A stretch of 64,000 nt of DNA from CAYGOC01 sp964351495 (GTDB lineage Bacteria; Chlamydiota; Chlamydiia; Chlamydiales; SM23-39), in assembly GCA_964351495.1 (NCBI GenBank), contig CAYGOC010000001.1, positions 138,827-202,826 of the forward strand, written 5' to 3'. The position numbers were made by a program, and so were the translations under genes. Under the pieces are notes generated by a model. It did no database searches. It worked only from the letters and a program-made list of their open reading frames with translations, and had not been told where the DNA came from. Position 1 is the first letter of the stretch. Every line of letters starts with the position of its first letter. Positions 17,274 through 26,129 of this stretch are shown here, one piece after another.

Positions 17274-18548
17274 ATGTTAAAAAAGTGTTTTTTGTTTTTT
17301 TTCGCGTTATCAAATACTGTGACAGCTTCTTTTCAAGAAGAGTGGGTCATAGATAAAAACCAAAAAGATTTGTGGGAAAATATTCTAGATCAGGATGCGA
17401 TTTCTCCAGAATACCTTCACAAGGTCTTACCTATCGCCCCAATTTCTTTTGAAGAGGGAAATTTTTCACCTACCATTTTTGCCTGTAAAATGGAGACTTT
17501 TGTAGAACCTACTCTACTTTATGAAAATGAAACAGTAGAAGTTTACTACCCGGGAAAACCTAGAGTACGCAACCACCTTTGGATTGTTTTAAAGCGTCCT
17601 ACTACCAGTTTTTTAGAGCTGACTAAAGAGGAGCTTCTTTCTGTTAAGGATATAGAAAACACCATTTGTAAAACGCTATCTCAGAAATTAGAACTTTCCT
17701 CTGTTATTACACAGTCAAATACCCTTCAGCCGGGTCAAATTCCAAATCGTTTTACTGTTGAGATCATCCCTTCTAGAGATGACTCTAAAGGGGTTCACAA
17801 TATTTTAGATAAACACGACTGTAATAACTACGTTCTATTTAAAGGTAAATTCCCTTCCTCTTTTCCTCTTCCAACAAAAAGTGAAATGGAAGAAGATATC
17901 CACTTTTGGAAAACAACACTTTTACATATAAATCCTTTTCATTTTTCTGAAAAAGATACGGATGAGCCTATTGAAAAATGGACTCAAGTGCAAACTAGCA
18001 CTTCCTTAGCAGACAAGAAAAGAGCTCAAGACTTCTATCAAATTCTGGTTGAAAAAGGCCTTAAAATAGCAATAAAACCCTCTTCTTATGCTCTTTCTGA
18101 TGAACCACGCATATTTGAAAAACAGGGCTGCCCTTTTTGTATGGAAAAAGTGATTCAATCACAAAAAGTGTATGAAAGCACTTTTTCTTATATTATCTAT
18201 AATCATAAGTCTTCTATTCCAGGTTCTCATTTTCTTATTATTCCAAAACGCCATGTTCGTTTTTCTTCTGATTTGAGAAAAGAAGAAACAGAAGAGATGC
18301 AATGCTTAGCGCAAAAGCTTACACGTGCAATACAACTTGAAAAAAACCGATCTGATATCAAAATGTATATTCAAGATGGTCCTTTTGTGGGGCAAACAGT
18401 ACCTCACGTAAATATGCACGTTCTTCTTACTCCTTCTCCCTTGAAGTTTATGCTCTTTTCTATTAACTACAATCAAGAAGAGCCTGTATCTCCTACTGAG
18501 ATGGAGTCTTTGGTAGAGGGTGTCAAAAGAAGACTAAATAACCTGTAG
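17274..18548 (+). CDS. Exported protein with two degenerate HIT-like domains
   Basis: A 424-residue protein. The first about 19 residues form a signal peptide (two Lys, then a Phe/Leu-rich core). The C-terminal half is a HIT domain: a C-x-x-C zinc pair (CPFC, 286-289), the strand block GSHFLIIPKRHV and the signature QTVPHVNMHVLL (374-385). The histidine triad reads H378-V-N380-M-H382, so the middle, nucleophilic His is replaced by Asn. The N-terminal half shows a second, more degraded copy (VRNHLWIVLKRP; IPNRFTVEIIP at 156-166, with no His left). Known HIT proteins are nucleotide hydrolases or transferases inside the cell; here catalysis looks lost, and a binding role outside the cytoplasm is inferred. 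GGAGG precedes the ATG. Confidence 0.75.
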   Translation: MLKKCFLFFFALSNTVTASFQEEWVIDKNQKDLWENILDQDAISPEYLHKVLPIAPISFEEGNFSPTIFACKMETFVEPTLLYENETVEVYYPGKPRVRNHLWIVLKRPTTSFLELTKEELLSVKDIENTICKTLSQKLELSSVITQSNTLQPGQIPNRFTVEIIPSRDDSKGVHNILDKHDCNNYVLFKGKFPSSFPLPTKSEMEEDIHFWKTTLLHINPFHFSEKDTDEPIEKWTQVQTSTSLADKKRAQDFYQILVEKGLKIAIKPSSYALSDEPRIFEKQGCPFCMEKVIQSQKVYESTFSYIIYNHKSSIPGSHFLIIPKRHVRFSSDLRKEETEEMQCLAQKLTRAIQLEKNRSDIKMYIQDGPFVGQTVPHVNMHVLLTPSPLKFMLFSINYNQEEPVSPTEMESLVEGVKRRLNNL

Positions 18549-18556
18549 GTATTTCT

Positions 18557-19309
18557 TTGGATGCATTTGATGCCTATCAAGCGCGGTGGAAAGCTTTTGC
18601 TAGGCACCGCGTTTTTACTCCTTTTAAAAGGGGAAGATCTGATGAAGAGTTACAAGAAGAGTTTTATGAAATCTCTTCTACTCGTTTTAATCTTTGGAAC
18701 GAACAAGAGTATGCTGTCTCTGAAGAACTTTTTTCAAACGATACCATAAGAGCAAAAAACTGCGCAGCCTTTGCTTATAACAATACGGCTTCTTACTACA
18801 ATGCGAGCACTATCTACCTTGGAGGTAAAAGCTATGTAGCTTGCGAGGGTCCCCGGAAAAAAACGGTTCCTCACTTTTTTAAACTGCTTAATTTCACAAA
18901 AACAACACATTTAGTTCGTCTTACTCCCGCTTATGAAGGAACTTTAGAAAAGTGCTATCCTTACTGGGAAAACCTTTGTGAGGATACCTATCTTTGTTTA
19001 GGAGAGACTAAAATTCGCCTATTTATTATGGAAAACTGGAAAGATAACAGGGGTGTTTCTCCACAAGAGTTATTAGATATAGCGCTCCAGGTAAAAAAAG
19101 AGAGTAAAAATGGTTTTCTAACTGTCCATTGTAGTGCAGGCGTGGGGCGAACAGGCACTTTTCTTGCAGCGCTAGCCATTTTAGATGCTACAAAAAGTCC
19201 CTTTAGTATCGAAGAGATTGTCTACCGGCTTGCTGTGCAAAGAAAAAACTGCGTGGGAGAAGCTGCCCAGTATATTACGCTGTATCGCCTAGCAGAAACA
19301 ATCCTATAA
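18557..19309 (+). CDS. Eukaryotic-type protein tyrosine phosphatase
   Basis: Removes phosphate from tyrosine residues through a cysteinyl-phosphate intermediate. The 250-residue protein keeps the classical PTP layout: substrate-loop remnant YYNASTIYLGG (80-90) followed by YVACEGP, a WPD-loop equivalent W161-K-D163, the P-loop HC192SAGVGR198TGT and the Q-loop residues Q228-R229 and Q238-Y. So the catalytic Cys, Arg and Asp are all present. The start is TTG at 18557, set by AGGT overlapping the previous stop; an ATG at 18561 is in another frame. No signal peptide: as a type III effector it would not need one, which is inference. It follows the HIT-like gene by eight bases and shares its promoter and the terminator at 19321. 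Confidence 0.85.
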   Translation: MDAFDAYQARWKAFARHRVFTPFKRGRSDEELQEEFYEISSTRFNLWNEQEYAVSEELFSNDTIRAKNCAAFAYNNTASYYNASTIYLGGKSYVACEGPRKKTVPHFFKLLNFTKTTHLVRLTPAYEGTLEKCYPYWENLCEDTYLCLGETKIRLFIMENWKDNRGVSPQELLDIALQVKKESKNGFLTVHCSAGVGRTGTFLAALAILDATKSPFSIEEIVYRLAVQRKNCVGEAAQYITLYRLAETIL

Positions 19310-19320
19310 TCTTTTCTAAA

Positions 19321-19356
19321 AGACCCCCGTTTCCTTGTTTACAAGGGTCTATTTTT
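19321..19356 (+). terminator. Intrinsic terminator after the tyrosine phosphatase gene
   Basis: AGACCC (19321-19326) pairs with GGGTCT (19345-19350), with an inner CTTGT/ACAAG helix, followed by ATTTTT. Stem has an internal loop. Confidence 0.7.
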
Positions 19357-19443
19357 ACTCTCTAAAAACACTTCTTCAACCCAGAAAAACCCGCAACCAA
19401 TTGATAAACAATGTTTTACGTTTGTTCTTCTGGATTTTTTTTC

Positions 19444-19472
19444 TTGACAAGTAAAGATTTTTTTGATATCCT
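19444..19472 (+). promoter_or_regulatory. Strong predicted promoter for the gene at 19496
   Basis: TTGACA (19444-19449), exactly 17 bases, TATCCT (19467-19472). The gene's AGGAGA ribosome site is at 19483-19488 in an unusually short leader. Confidence 0.7.
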
Positions 19473-19495
19473 TGAAGAGATAGGAGATCTATATC

Positions 19496-20221
19496 ATGAC
19501 AAAATTGCTAGAATCTACAGTCTTTGATAACTATTTTTCCCCACGTGAAGAGGTTATAAAGGGAAAAGAAGTAATAGAGGAAGCTTCTCCTTTAATACGA
19601 GCAGAAGAACCCCACCCGGATTACCTTCCTGTCTATTCTCTTTTCCAACAAACAATCCAATCTCAGATCGAAAAAGGCGATTTTTCCTGTGAAAAAATCC
19701 AGCAAGCTTTAGAAAACGTAAATCCAGAACGTGTTGTTGCAGACATAGAAAGATCTACTACAGTAAAAGTAGACTATTTAGGCTGTATTTTAGATTTAAA
19801 AGAGAAGGAAGATCAAGAAGATTTGGTAGAAATACTTATCGCAGAACATGAAAGAAACGGCTCTAAAGACAAGCCTGCCATGTTGGTATCTCTTTTTGAT
19901 CAAGGGATTCGAGGGATTTGCATGACAGCTTTAGAGGCCTCTTTTAGAAATGTCGAAGACTACGATCCTGAATCTTCTCCTTCTTCTCTTATAGAATCTC
20001 ATGAAATTACGGTAAGACAAGACGAAAAAGATAATTCCATCAAAACTGTTTTCTTTAAGACAAAAGGGAAAATCACAGAAGGGATAAAACGGCCTACAGA
20101 TACTCTATCTTCTAAAAAGACCTTAGGAACGTTTGAACACACTTTTTCTTGTTCTTTTACAGGAAACCGGTTGGTAGATTTTCTTGTGGAAGATCCTATC
20201 TTAGAAAAAATAGAGGCTTAA
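19496..20221 (+). CDS. Unknown acidic soluble protein
   Basis: A 241-residue acidic protein with no signal peptide, membrane helix or motif I recognise. It has its own strong promoter and a good AGGAGA ribosome site eight bases before the ATG, so it is a real, probably well-expressed monocistronic gene. Its 3' end overlaps the convergent cysS by four bases. The N-terminal 40 residues are rich in Glu and Pro and likely flexible. Lineage-specific protein; no function assigned. Confidence 0.7.
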   Translation: MTKLLESTVFDNYFSPREEVIKGKEVIEEASPLIRAEEPHPDYLPVYSLFQQTIQSQIEKGDFSCEKIQQALENVNPERVVADIERSTTVKVDYLGCILDLKEKEDQEDLVEILIAEHERNGSKDKPAMLVSLFDQGIRGICMTALEASFRNVEDYDPESSPSSLIESHEITVRQDEKDNSIKTVFFKTKGKITEGIKRPTDTLSSKKTLGTFEHTFSCSFTGNRLVDFLVEDPILEKIEA

Positions 20222-21621
20222 AGTCCTTTTTTTACTCTCATTCCTTGGGGAGTATCTTCTAATAAAAACCCCTCTTGCAAGATTTTGTCTCGTAAAGAAT
20301 CGGACCTTGCCCAATCTTTTTCTTTCCTTGCTTTTTCTCTTTCTTCGATAAGCTTTACAATTTTTTCCGGAATATCCTCTTTATCAAAGGGAAGAAAAGC
20401 AAAAACTTGGTCCCACTTTGTAAGCTTTGTATAAAAGGCTTTTCTCCCTTCTTCTCCAAGAAGGCTTTTCTCTAAGTAGATATTTCCTTGATGGACCGTT
20501 TCAAAAAGGATAGCTAAGGCTTTTGCTATGTTTAAGTCATCTTGTAAAGAGGCCACAAAAGCTTTTTCTTGCTTTTCTAAAAAGGGAAATACTTCTTTAT
20601 CTGTTGTCTCTTCTGTTTTTTCTTGTAGCTTTTGAATAAAACCTTGAAGACGACTCAAAGAGGCTTTTACTGACTGCATCTCTTGAAAGGTAAAGTTTAA
20701 AGGCATACGGTAGTGAGTCTGAAGAAGCATATAACGGATCTCTTTTGCCAAAAATCCTTTTTCTAAAAGATCTCTTAAGGTGAAAAAGTTCCCTAAAGAT
20801 TTCGACATCTTTTTGTTTTCCACTTTTAAGTGTTCTGCATGAAGCCAAAATCTAGCGAAGGGCTTTTTGGTTACACTTTCACTTTGGGCTATCTCATTTT
20901 CGTGGTGTGGGAAAATATTATCTACCCCTCCGCAATGAATATCTAACTCTTCTCCTAAAAGCTCTTTTGCCATGGTAGAGCATTCAATATGCCAACCGGG
21001 TCTTCCTTTCCCAAAAGGACTATCCCAAAAAATGGCACCATCTCTTTTGGGATCGTATGCTTTCCAAAGAACAAAGTCGGAAGCATTCTCTTTTTCATAT
21101 TCATCCTGAACGATTCTTTCCGAAGCTCCCTCTTTCAAGTCTTCCAAGCACAGATGGGAAAGTTTTCCATAGGAGGGAAACTTTTGTATTGAAAAATAGA
21201 TAGAACCGTCTTTCCCTTCATAGGCTATCCCTTTTTCTTGTAAAGCTTGGATCATTTTTATCATCTGAGGGATATACTCGGTGGCTTTGGGATAAAAATT
21301 GGCAGGATCTATATGCAAGGTCTTAATATCTTCTAAAAAAGCTTTAGTAAAAGGCTCCGTATACTCCTCTAAAGAAAGCCCCTTTTCTTTAGCACCTAAA
21401 ATGGTTTTATCATCTAAGTCGGTAATATTCATTACATGTTCTATCGAAAAGCCCAAATAGCGTAAAACTCGTTTCAAAAGATCTTCAAATACATAAGTGC
21501 GAAAGTTCCCTATGTGGGCAAAATCATACACAGTAGGGCCGCACGTATAGAGTTTCACTTTGTGAGATGCTTCAAAACGCTCTTTTTCCCGAGTTAAGGT
21601 ATTATACAGAAAAAGGCTCAT
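20218..21621 (-). CDS. cysS: Cysteinyl-tRNA synthetase
   Basis: Charges tRNA-Cys (a tRNA-Cys gene is at 44.8 kb). The 467-residue class I enzyme has the zinc Cys and HIGH-like motif YTCGPTVYDFAHIGNFRTY, the zinc ligands in WHIECSTM and HHENE, and KMSKSLGN. Its ATG overlaps the aas stop (ATGA), so it is coupled to lipid metabolism gene aas upstream. Confidence 0.95.
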   Translation of the reverse strand: MSLFLYNTLTREKERFEASHKVKLYTCGPTVYDFAHIGNFRTYVFEDLLKRVLRYLGFSIEHVMNITDLDDKTILGAKEKGLSLEEYTEPFTKAFLEDIKTLHIDPANFYPKATEYIPQMIKMIQALQEKGIAYEGKDGSIYFSIQKFPSYGKLSHLCLEDLKEGASERIVQDEYEKENASDFVLWKAYDPKRDGAIFWDSPFGKGRPGWHIECSTMAKELLGEELDIHCGGVDNIFPHHENEIAQSESVTKKPFARFWLHAEHLKVENKKMSKSLGNFFTLRDLLEKGFLAKEIRYMLLQTHYRMPLNFTFQEMQSVKASLSRLQGFIQKLQEKTEETTDKEVFPFLEKQEKAFVASLQDDLNIAKALAILFETVHQGNIYLEKSLLGEEGRKAFYTKLTKWDQVFAFLPFDKEDIPEKIVKLIEEREKARKEKDWARSDSLRDKILQEGFLLEDTPQGMRVKKGL

Positions 21622-24308
21622 CTTCCCATCTCCAACATACCTTGTAGTTTTCTATAATCGATTTTTCCCGTTCCTGTAATCGGGATCTCTGCTAACTGGA
21701 CTACTTTTTGTATTTTTACGAGTCTACTAAACCCTTTTTTCTTTAAAGTGTGGTTTATCTCTTTCTCTGAAAGATTCTCTGTAGTAAACAGGGTAAGATA
21801 GGGAGCCTCCCCCTCTTTTTCATAGGCGCATACAGCAAAGTTATATTTTTCTTCCTTAGCAGGATAGGCTTGACTTATGGTGGCTTCTAAGCCCCCCAAG
21901 CTAATCATCTCGCCCCCTAACTTAGTAAACCTTTTTAACCTTCCGGAAAGGATGAGGTTTCCTTTTTCATCAAAATGCCCCAAATCGCCCGTCCTATACC
22001 AAGTTTCTCCTTTGATTTGAATAAAAGGAGAAGGAACATCTCCCAAGTATCCCCCAAAAACATTGGGTCCTTTTACACAAAGCTCCCCTTCTTGACTTTT
22101 GTCTAAAAGCTCTTTTGTCTCTGGATGAATGACACAAAACTCTACGCCGGGTATAGGCTGCCCTACCCCTTTAGGAGGAAGGTTAGGACGGTTTAAGGTA
22201 AGAATAGGAGAGCATTCAGTAATGCCGTACCCTTCTACTAAAACTTTATCTTCCCCTAAAGCATACACCTTTTTGTAAAGCTCTTCAGGTGTCTTCTCAG
22301 CTCCCGTTACAAAAAGACGCAACGTTTTTAACTCTTTTGGTTTGGCTATATGTAAAAGAGCTTTTAAAAAAGAAGGAGCGCTACAAATTACGGTAGCCTT
22401 CCATTTTTGGATCGCTTTTACTAAAGAGAAACTATCTGTGGGATCAGGAGAAAAAGCCACCCTTACTCCTGCTAAAATTGGGAAGAGGCCCGCTACAGAA
22501 AAGCCAAATGAGTGAAAGGGGGGCAAAATGCCCAGTAAAATATCCTCCTGGCTAAGGCGAACACACTGCATAGCACCATTTTCATCCGATAAAATATTTT
22601 TATGAGATAGAGGGACCCCTTTGGGGATTGTTTCTGTACCCGAAGTAAATAAAATAACACAAGGATCGTCTTCTTTTACGGAAGAAAAACCCCTCCACCA
22701 TAAAAATACTTTCGTGGGTAGTTTTGTAAAGAAAAGAGCTTTTAATTTTTGCTTTATAGAAATCTTTCGTTTTATATCTTCTAAAAAGCGAATCTTAGGT
22801 GTAATCTCCCCAAACTCTACATAAGAGAGCTTCTCTAAAAAGCGCCAAGAACTAATCACAATCTCTGAATGGGTCTGTCTTACAGTTTCATTTAGATACT
22901 TTGCTCCTAAAGTCCAATTCAACATTACAGGCACCTTTCCTGCAAAAAGGGTCGCCAAAATGGAGATGTAGGCTCCTACAGATGCAGGAAGCATAATTGC
23001 TACATATTCCCCCGGCATCTCTTTGAGACTCTCTGCTAGGGCAAAAACGGCGATTTTGAGCCTACTGTAGGTTAAAACCCCAACCAGGTCATCAGAGACA
23101 GCAGAAAAGCCCTTCATTCTGTCACAGGAACGCAAAAAAGATTCGTAGATAGTTTTTGTCACGGGTGCTTCGGCAAAAGGTCTATTTTTCTCTTTAGGCC
23201 ACCCGAAAGCTGTCTCTTCTTCTTCTCTTTGCTCTTCCTTATTTTGAACAGCAGCCTCTAAAACATCTCTTACCGTAGAAAGGTTTTCAGGGAAAACCCC
23301 TTTTACAGAAAAGTGATCTGATAAAAAGGCAATCAAATGGGCTATATTTAAAGAGTCGAGCCCCAAATCGAGAGCTAAACTATCTTCTTCTTCTATCTCT
23401 TTGGCTTTTTTATGAGAAAGCACTGCCAGTTCCTGGTAGATACTCTTCTTCACCTCTACAGGGATAGAAACCTCTGTGTTTTTTCTTTTCTTAGAAGGAG
23501 GAGGCAAAACTTTAGGAAGCTCTTTTCTCCAAATGCTATGCGAAATTAAGGTTAGCTTTTCTTCAGAAAGACGCATTCCCTCTTCCTCTACAGGATACCG
23601 GTTATACCATCCCTCCAAAAATCGGTTTAGCTCAATTCGAGAACCATCCCAAGGAAAATCGACTGGGTTTACTTCTAGTTCCAAGATAACCTTTCTTCTA
23701 GGAGTAAATAAGAATATGTTTTTTGCTAAAATCCAAAGGGAGTGAAGTATATTTTTATATACAGGAGGACTTTTATGGGTAAGCGCTCTAGAAAAAATAC
23801 TCCCCCAAAGCCCTGTGGTTCTTACTAAAACCACATTAGTCTCCGGGATCTTTTGCAGCAAAGAATGGGTCGCAGAAGCGCCCCCTACAACCTCTTTAGA
23901 AGTCTCTTTAATCCTCCCGGAAGGGTATAACAAGAAAGAGTCTCCCCTTTTTAGCCCTTCTTCGATTTCCTTTAAGGATTCCTCTGCCTGTTTTAGTTTA
24001 AATTCATTGATAGAGCTTTCAAAATTTGGAATCGGCAAAGCTCTTATCTGCTTCATCAAAAAATGAATACCAGGAAGCCTATACATATAGTCGATCACCA
24101 GAGGCCTCATAAAAAACTTCGGCCAAAAATAGGCTACCACAAATAAAGGATCTATATGAGCCGGGTGATTTGGCAAAAAGAGCACCCCCCCTTTTTTATG
24201 TAGCATCTCCTTGGTAAGCTTTTCTTTTCCTTTGATCTCTATTTTGTAGCGCAAAGAAAGAAGAATCCTTCCTAAAAAACAAAAAACACGGAAAAACCAA
24301 AATCGCAT
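21618..24308 (-). CDS. aas: Aas: acyltransferase / acyl-carrier domain / acyl-ACP synthetase
   Basis: An 896-residue three-part enzyme for acylating lysophospholipids with fatty acids. Residues 1-235: PlsC-type acyltransferase with NHPAHID (H48xxxxD53). Residues about 285-355: an acyl-carrier domain with the phosphopantetheine site DLGLDSL (Ser319). Residues about 380-896: AMP-forming adenylation domain with FTSGTETIPKGVPLSHK and the later YGITECSP and GDLGHFDEKG motifs. Classic Aas (E. coli, 719 residues) lacks the embedded carrier domain, so fatty acids could be activated and passed on within one chain. In an intracellular bacterium this would remodel host lipids. It overlaps cysS by four bases. 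Confidence 0.92.
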   Translation of the reverse strand: MRFWFFRVFCFLGRILLSLRYKIEIKGKEKLTKEMLHKKGGVLFLPNHPAHIDPLFVVAYFWPKFFMRPLVIDYMYRLPGIHFLMKQIRALPIPNFESSINEFKLKQAEESLKEIEEGLKRGDSFLLYPSGRIKETSKEVVGGASATHSLLQKIPETNVVLVRTTGLWGSIFSRALTHKSPPVYKNILHSLWILAKNIFLFTPRRKVILELEVNPVDFPWDGSRIELNRFLEGWYNRYPVEEEGMRLSEEKLTLISHSIWRKELPKVLPPPSKKRKNTEVSIPVEVKKSIYQELAVLSHKKAKEIEEEDSLALDLGLDSLNIAHLIAFLSDHFSVKGVFPENLSTVRDVLEAAVQNKEEQREEEETAFGWPKEKNRPFAEAPVTKTIYESFLRSCDRMKGFSAVSDDLVGVLTYSRLKIAVFALAESLKEMPGEYVAIMLPASVGAYISILATLFAGKVPVMLNWTLGAKYLNETVRQTHSEIVISSWRFLEKLSYVEFGEITPKIRFLEDIKRKISIKQKLKALFFTKLPTKVFLWWRGFSSVKEDDPCVILFTSGTETIPKGVPLSHKNILSDENGAMQCVRLSQEDILLGILPPFHSFGFSVAGLFPILAGVRVAFSPDPTDSFSLVKAIQKWKATVICSAPSFLKALLHIAKPKELKTLRLFVTGAEKTPEELYKKVYALGEDKVLVEGYGITECSPILTLNRPNLPPKGVGQPIPGVEFCVIHPETKELLDKSQEGELCVKGPNVFGGYLGDVPSPFIQIKGETWYRTGDLGHFDEKGNLILSGRLKRFTKLGGEMISLGGLEATISQAYPAKEEKYNFAVCAYEKEGEAPYLTLFTTENLSEKEINHTLKKKGFSRLVKIQKVVQLAEIPITGTGKIDYRKLQGMLEMGR

Positions 24309-24476
24309 AGTTCTCTATAGCAAAAAACGTCCCTTCCCATTCTCCCAATAAGCCCTTTTTAAAGAAAGTCTCTTTTTCGAAGAGCTTAACCCCTAGAGAA
24401 AAAGCAACCTATTCAAAATCAATCTGTTAAAAACATTTCTTAATTAAAAACTCTTTATTTACAAATAAACATAAAA

Positions 24477-24505
24477 TTGACAGGTTAATTTAATTATGAT
24501 ATAAT
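24477..24505 (+). promoter_or_regulatory. Perfect consensus sigma-70-type promoter
   Basis: TTGACA (24477-24482), exactly 17 bases, TATAAT (24500-24505). It drives the 56-codon gene at 24544 and probably the one at 24783; both end before the terminator at 25033. The whole intergenic region 24309-24543 is very AT-rich and shows nothing else. Confidence 0.8.
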
Positions 24506-24543
24506 TATGTATTAAGCGGTTTTAATTAACTAAAAGAGTTTTT

Positions 24544-24714
24544 ATGGTTTCAAAGCCAAATAAAGTTAAAAATAACGATAGCATTTCTGAGCTTAGCTCT
24601 TTTGTTAGAAGAGAGAAAAGCAAAATGGGAAAATACACTCTTTCTACAGAAAATCTCCCCTCTTCTAAAACAAAAGAGGTTGCCAAAGACTATTTTTCCA
24701 ACACTGATCGTTAA
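24544..24714 (+). CDS. Small unknown basic protein, 56 residues
   Basis: ATG at 24544 to TAA at 24712-24714. AAAAGAG lies five bases before the start, and the reading frame starts 39 bases after a perfect consensus promoter. The protein is polar and basic (MVSKPNKVKNNDSISELSS at the start, YFSNTDR at the end), with no hydrophobic segment; likely disordered. The promoter strength argues that it, or the RNA, is made in quantity. No family recognised. Confidence 0.65.
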   Translation: MVSKPNKVKNNDSISELSSFVRREKSKMGKYTLSTENLPSSKTKEVAKDYFSNTDR

Positions 24715-24782
24715 ATTCTTTTTTTGTTTTTCCTCTTTTGCTATAAAGCTATAAACAGTCTTTCACATCAAGGGGGTAGTAA

Positions 24783-25019
24783 ATGGGAGAAATCAACAAA
24801 ATACCAGGAAACCTTCCACCACAAGGGCCAAAAGAAACAACAGGAAATGCTTCTAAAGAAACAAAAATAGTAGCAACAAGGGTAAAAAGCCTCGCTAATG
24901 AACATTTTACCGTTTTTCAAGGTGTAGCTATAAGCTCCAGAGAAGCCTTTTCTTCTCTAAAAGGAAAAGTACAACCACAAACAGACTCTTCTGTTCCTAA
25001 AAACATCAAGCCTCGCTAA
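24783..25019 (+). CDS. Small unknown protein, 78 residues
   Basis: ATG at 24783 preceded by AGGGGG at six to eight bases. The protein is soluble, Lys/Ser/Thr-rich, with a Pro/Gly-rich beginning (KIPGNLPPQGPKETTGN) and a short central helix. Sits 68 bases after the 56-residue gene and ends 13 bases before an intrinsic terminator, so the two form one short operon. No function assigned. Confidence 0.7.
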   Translation: MGEINKIPGNLPPQGPKETTGNASKETKIVATRVKSLANEHFTVFQGVAISSREAFSSLKGKVQPQTDSSVPKNIKPR

Positions 25020-25032
25020 AAAAACAATAAAG

Positions 25033-25064
25033 AGCAGCCCCTTGAACAAGAGGCTGCTTTTTTT
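25033..25064. terminator. Bidirectional intrinsic terminator
   Basis: AGCAGCC pairs with GGCTGCT around an inner CTTG/CAAG stem (25033-25058), with seven T on the plus side and a T-rich tract on the minus side as well. It ends the small-gene operon and, read the other way, bioY, whose stop lies at its edge. Confidence 0.85.
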
Positions 25065-25614
25065 AATGAGAAAAAAGCCATCTTTTCAAGGCGAATACCC
25101 CCAAAAAGATTTTGGCGAAATCAACGAGAAAGAAAGGAAGAACCCCTAGATAAAAAGCAGATCCCCATCCTATGAAAGAAGAAAGGTGAGCCACTCCAAA
25201 ACCATAGATTATAATCTGCCCTAAAGAAAGAAGTCCCAATACTTCAAAAACCTTTCTAATCGCTTTTCTCTCTACCACAACCCCTAAGATATAGGAAGCT
25301 ACAAAATATCCTACTAAATATCCCCCTGTAGCTCCAGAAAGATACCATAAACCTCCCCCTTTAGCAAAAACCGGAAGTCCTAATAACCCTTCTACTAAAA
25401 ATAAAAGAACCGCAAAAGCAGCCTTTCTCCCTAAAAAAAAGGGGAGAAAAAGAACCAAAGTAGTTTGGATTACAAAAGGAACAGGATTCCCCGGTAAAAA
25501 GACTTTTACATGGGAAGAAATAGCAACTAAGTTTGCTGCTAAAAAAATTTTTATAAACTCTTGCCAAAAAGAGCTTCTTACTTTTTTTTCATAGAGTTTC
25601 TCCATCGAGAACAT
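25063..25614 (-). CDS. bioY: Biotin transporter BioY (ECF S component)
   Basis: A 183-residue membrane protein with about six hydrophobic helices and the BioY blocks GNPVPFVIQTTLVLF, LGRKAAFAVLLFLVEG, GLPVF and GATGGYLVGYFVASY. It imports biotin, either alone or with an energy-coupling factor module; no ECF ATPases lie in the window. I chose ATG 25612-25614 because a full AAGGAGGT is four bases upstream; the longer frame adds 21 residues without membrane character. Import suggests the organism depends on host biotin. Confidence 0.92.
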   Translation of the reverse strand: MFSMEKLYEKKVRSSFWQEFIKIFLAANLVAISSHVKVFLPGNPVPFVIQTTLVLFLPFFLGRKAAFAVLLFLVEGLLGLPVFAKGGGLWYLSGATGGYLVGYFVASYILGVVVERKAIRKVFEVLGLLSLGQIIIYGFGVAHLSSFIGWGSAFYLGVLPFFLVDFAKIFLGVFALKRWLFSH

Positions 25615-25694
25615 AATAACCTCCTTAAATAGACCTTGAAAAAGGCCGGGTACTTCATAAAAGTTTTTCAAAAACAATGCAAGAAAGAAATTTC

Positions 25695-26129
25695 TTACAG
25701 GGGATTTTTTTCTAAAAAAAAGGCTACCTTATCCAAAAGAGCGCGACTCTCCAAAAAAGTAAGCACCTCTCTCGCTTTTTTTATGGAAAACCATTTTCCC
25801 TGTAAAATCTCCTCTCTTTGTATAGAAAAAGAACCCTTTACTTCTGCTAAAAAATAGAAAACTTTTTTATGGATTTTTCCTTCTTCTTTAAAAAAAGAAT
25901 AACTCTCAGAAAAAGGATTCTCTTGTAACAGCCTTTTTTCCTTTAGTCCTGTTTCCTCATAAAGCTCTCGAAAAGCAGCTTCTTTATCTGTCTCATTTTT
26001 TTCTTTGTGCCCCTTTGGGAAACCCCAATGCCCCCCATTTTTGTGCTGCACTAAAAAAACAAGCTCGCTATTTCCTTCCTTTTTACAAGGAATAACCCCA
26101 AAAGACTTCTCCTGTAAAAACTCACTCAC
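25695..26129 (-). CDS. Nudix hydrolase (Ap4A hydrolase type)
   Basis: A 144-residue protein with a complete Nudix box starting GHKEKNETDKEAAFRELYEE, i.e. G-x5-E-x7-REL-x-EE-x-GL, and the flanking WGFPKGH typical of diadenosine-tetraphosphate hydrolases. The start is GTG at 26127-26129, overlapping the fabF stop, with GGAG six bases upstream; the longer frame runs deep into fabF and is rejected. Probably clears Ap4A or oxidised nucleotides. Chlamydia has a Nudix gene beside fabF too, as I recall. Confidence 0.85.
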   Translation of the reverse strand: MSEFLQEKSFGVIPCKKEGNSELVFLVQHKNGGHWGFPKGHKEKNETDKEAAFRELYEETGLKEKRLLQENPFSESYSFFKEEGKIHKKVFYFLAEVKGSFSIQREEILQGKWFSIKKAREVLTFLESRALLDKVAFFLEKNPL

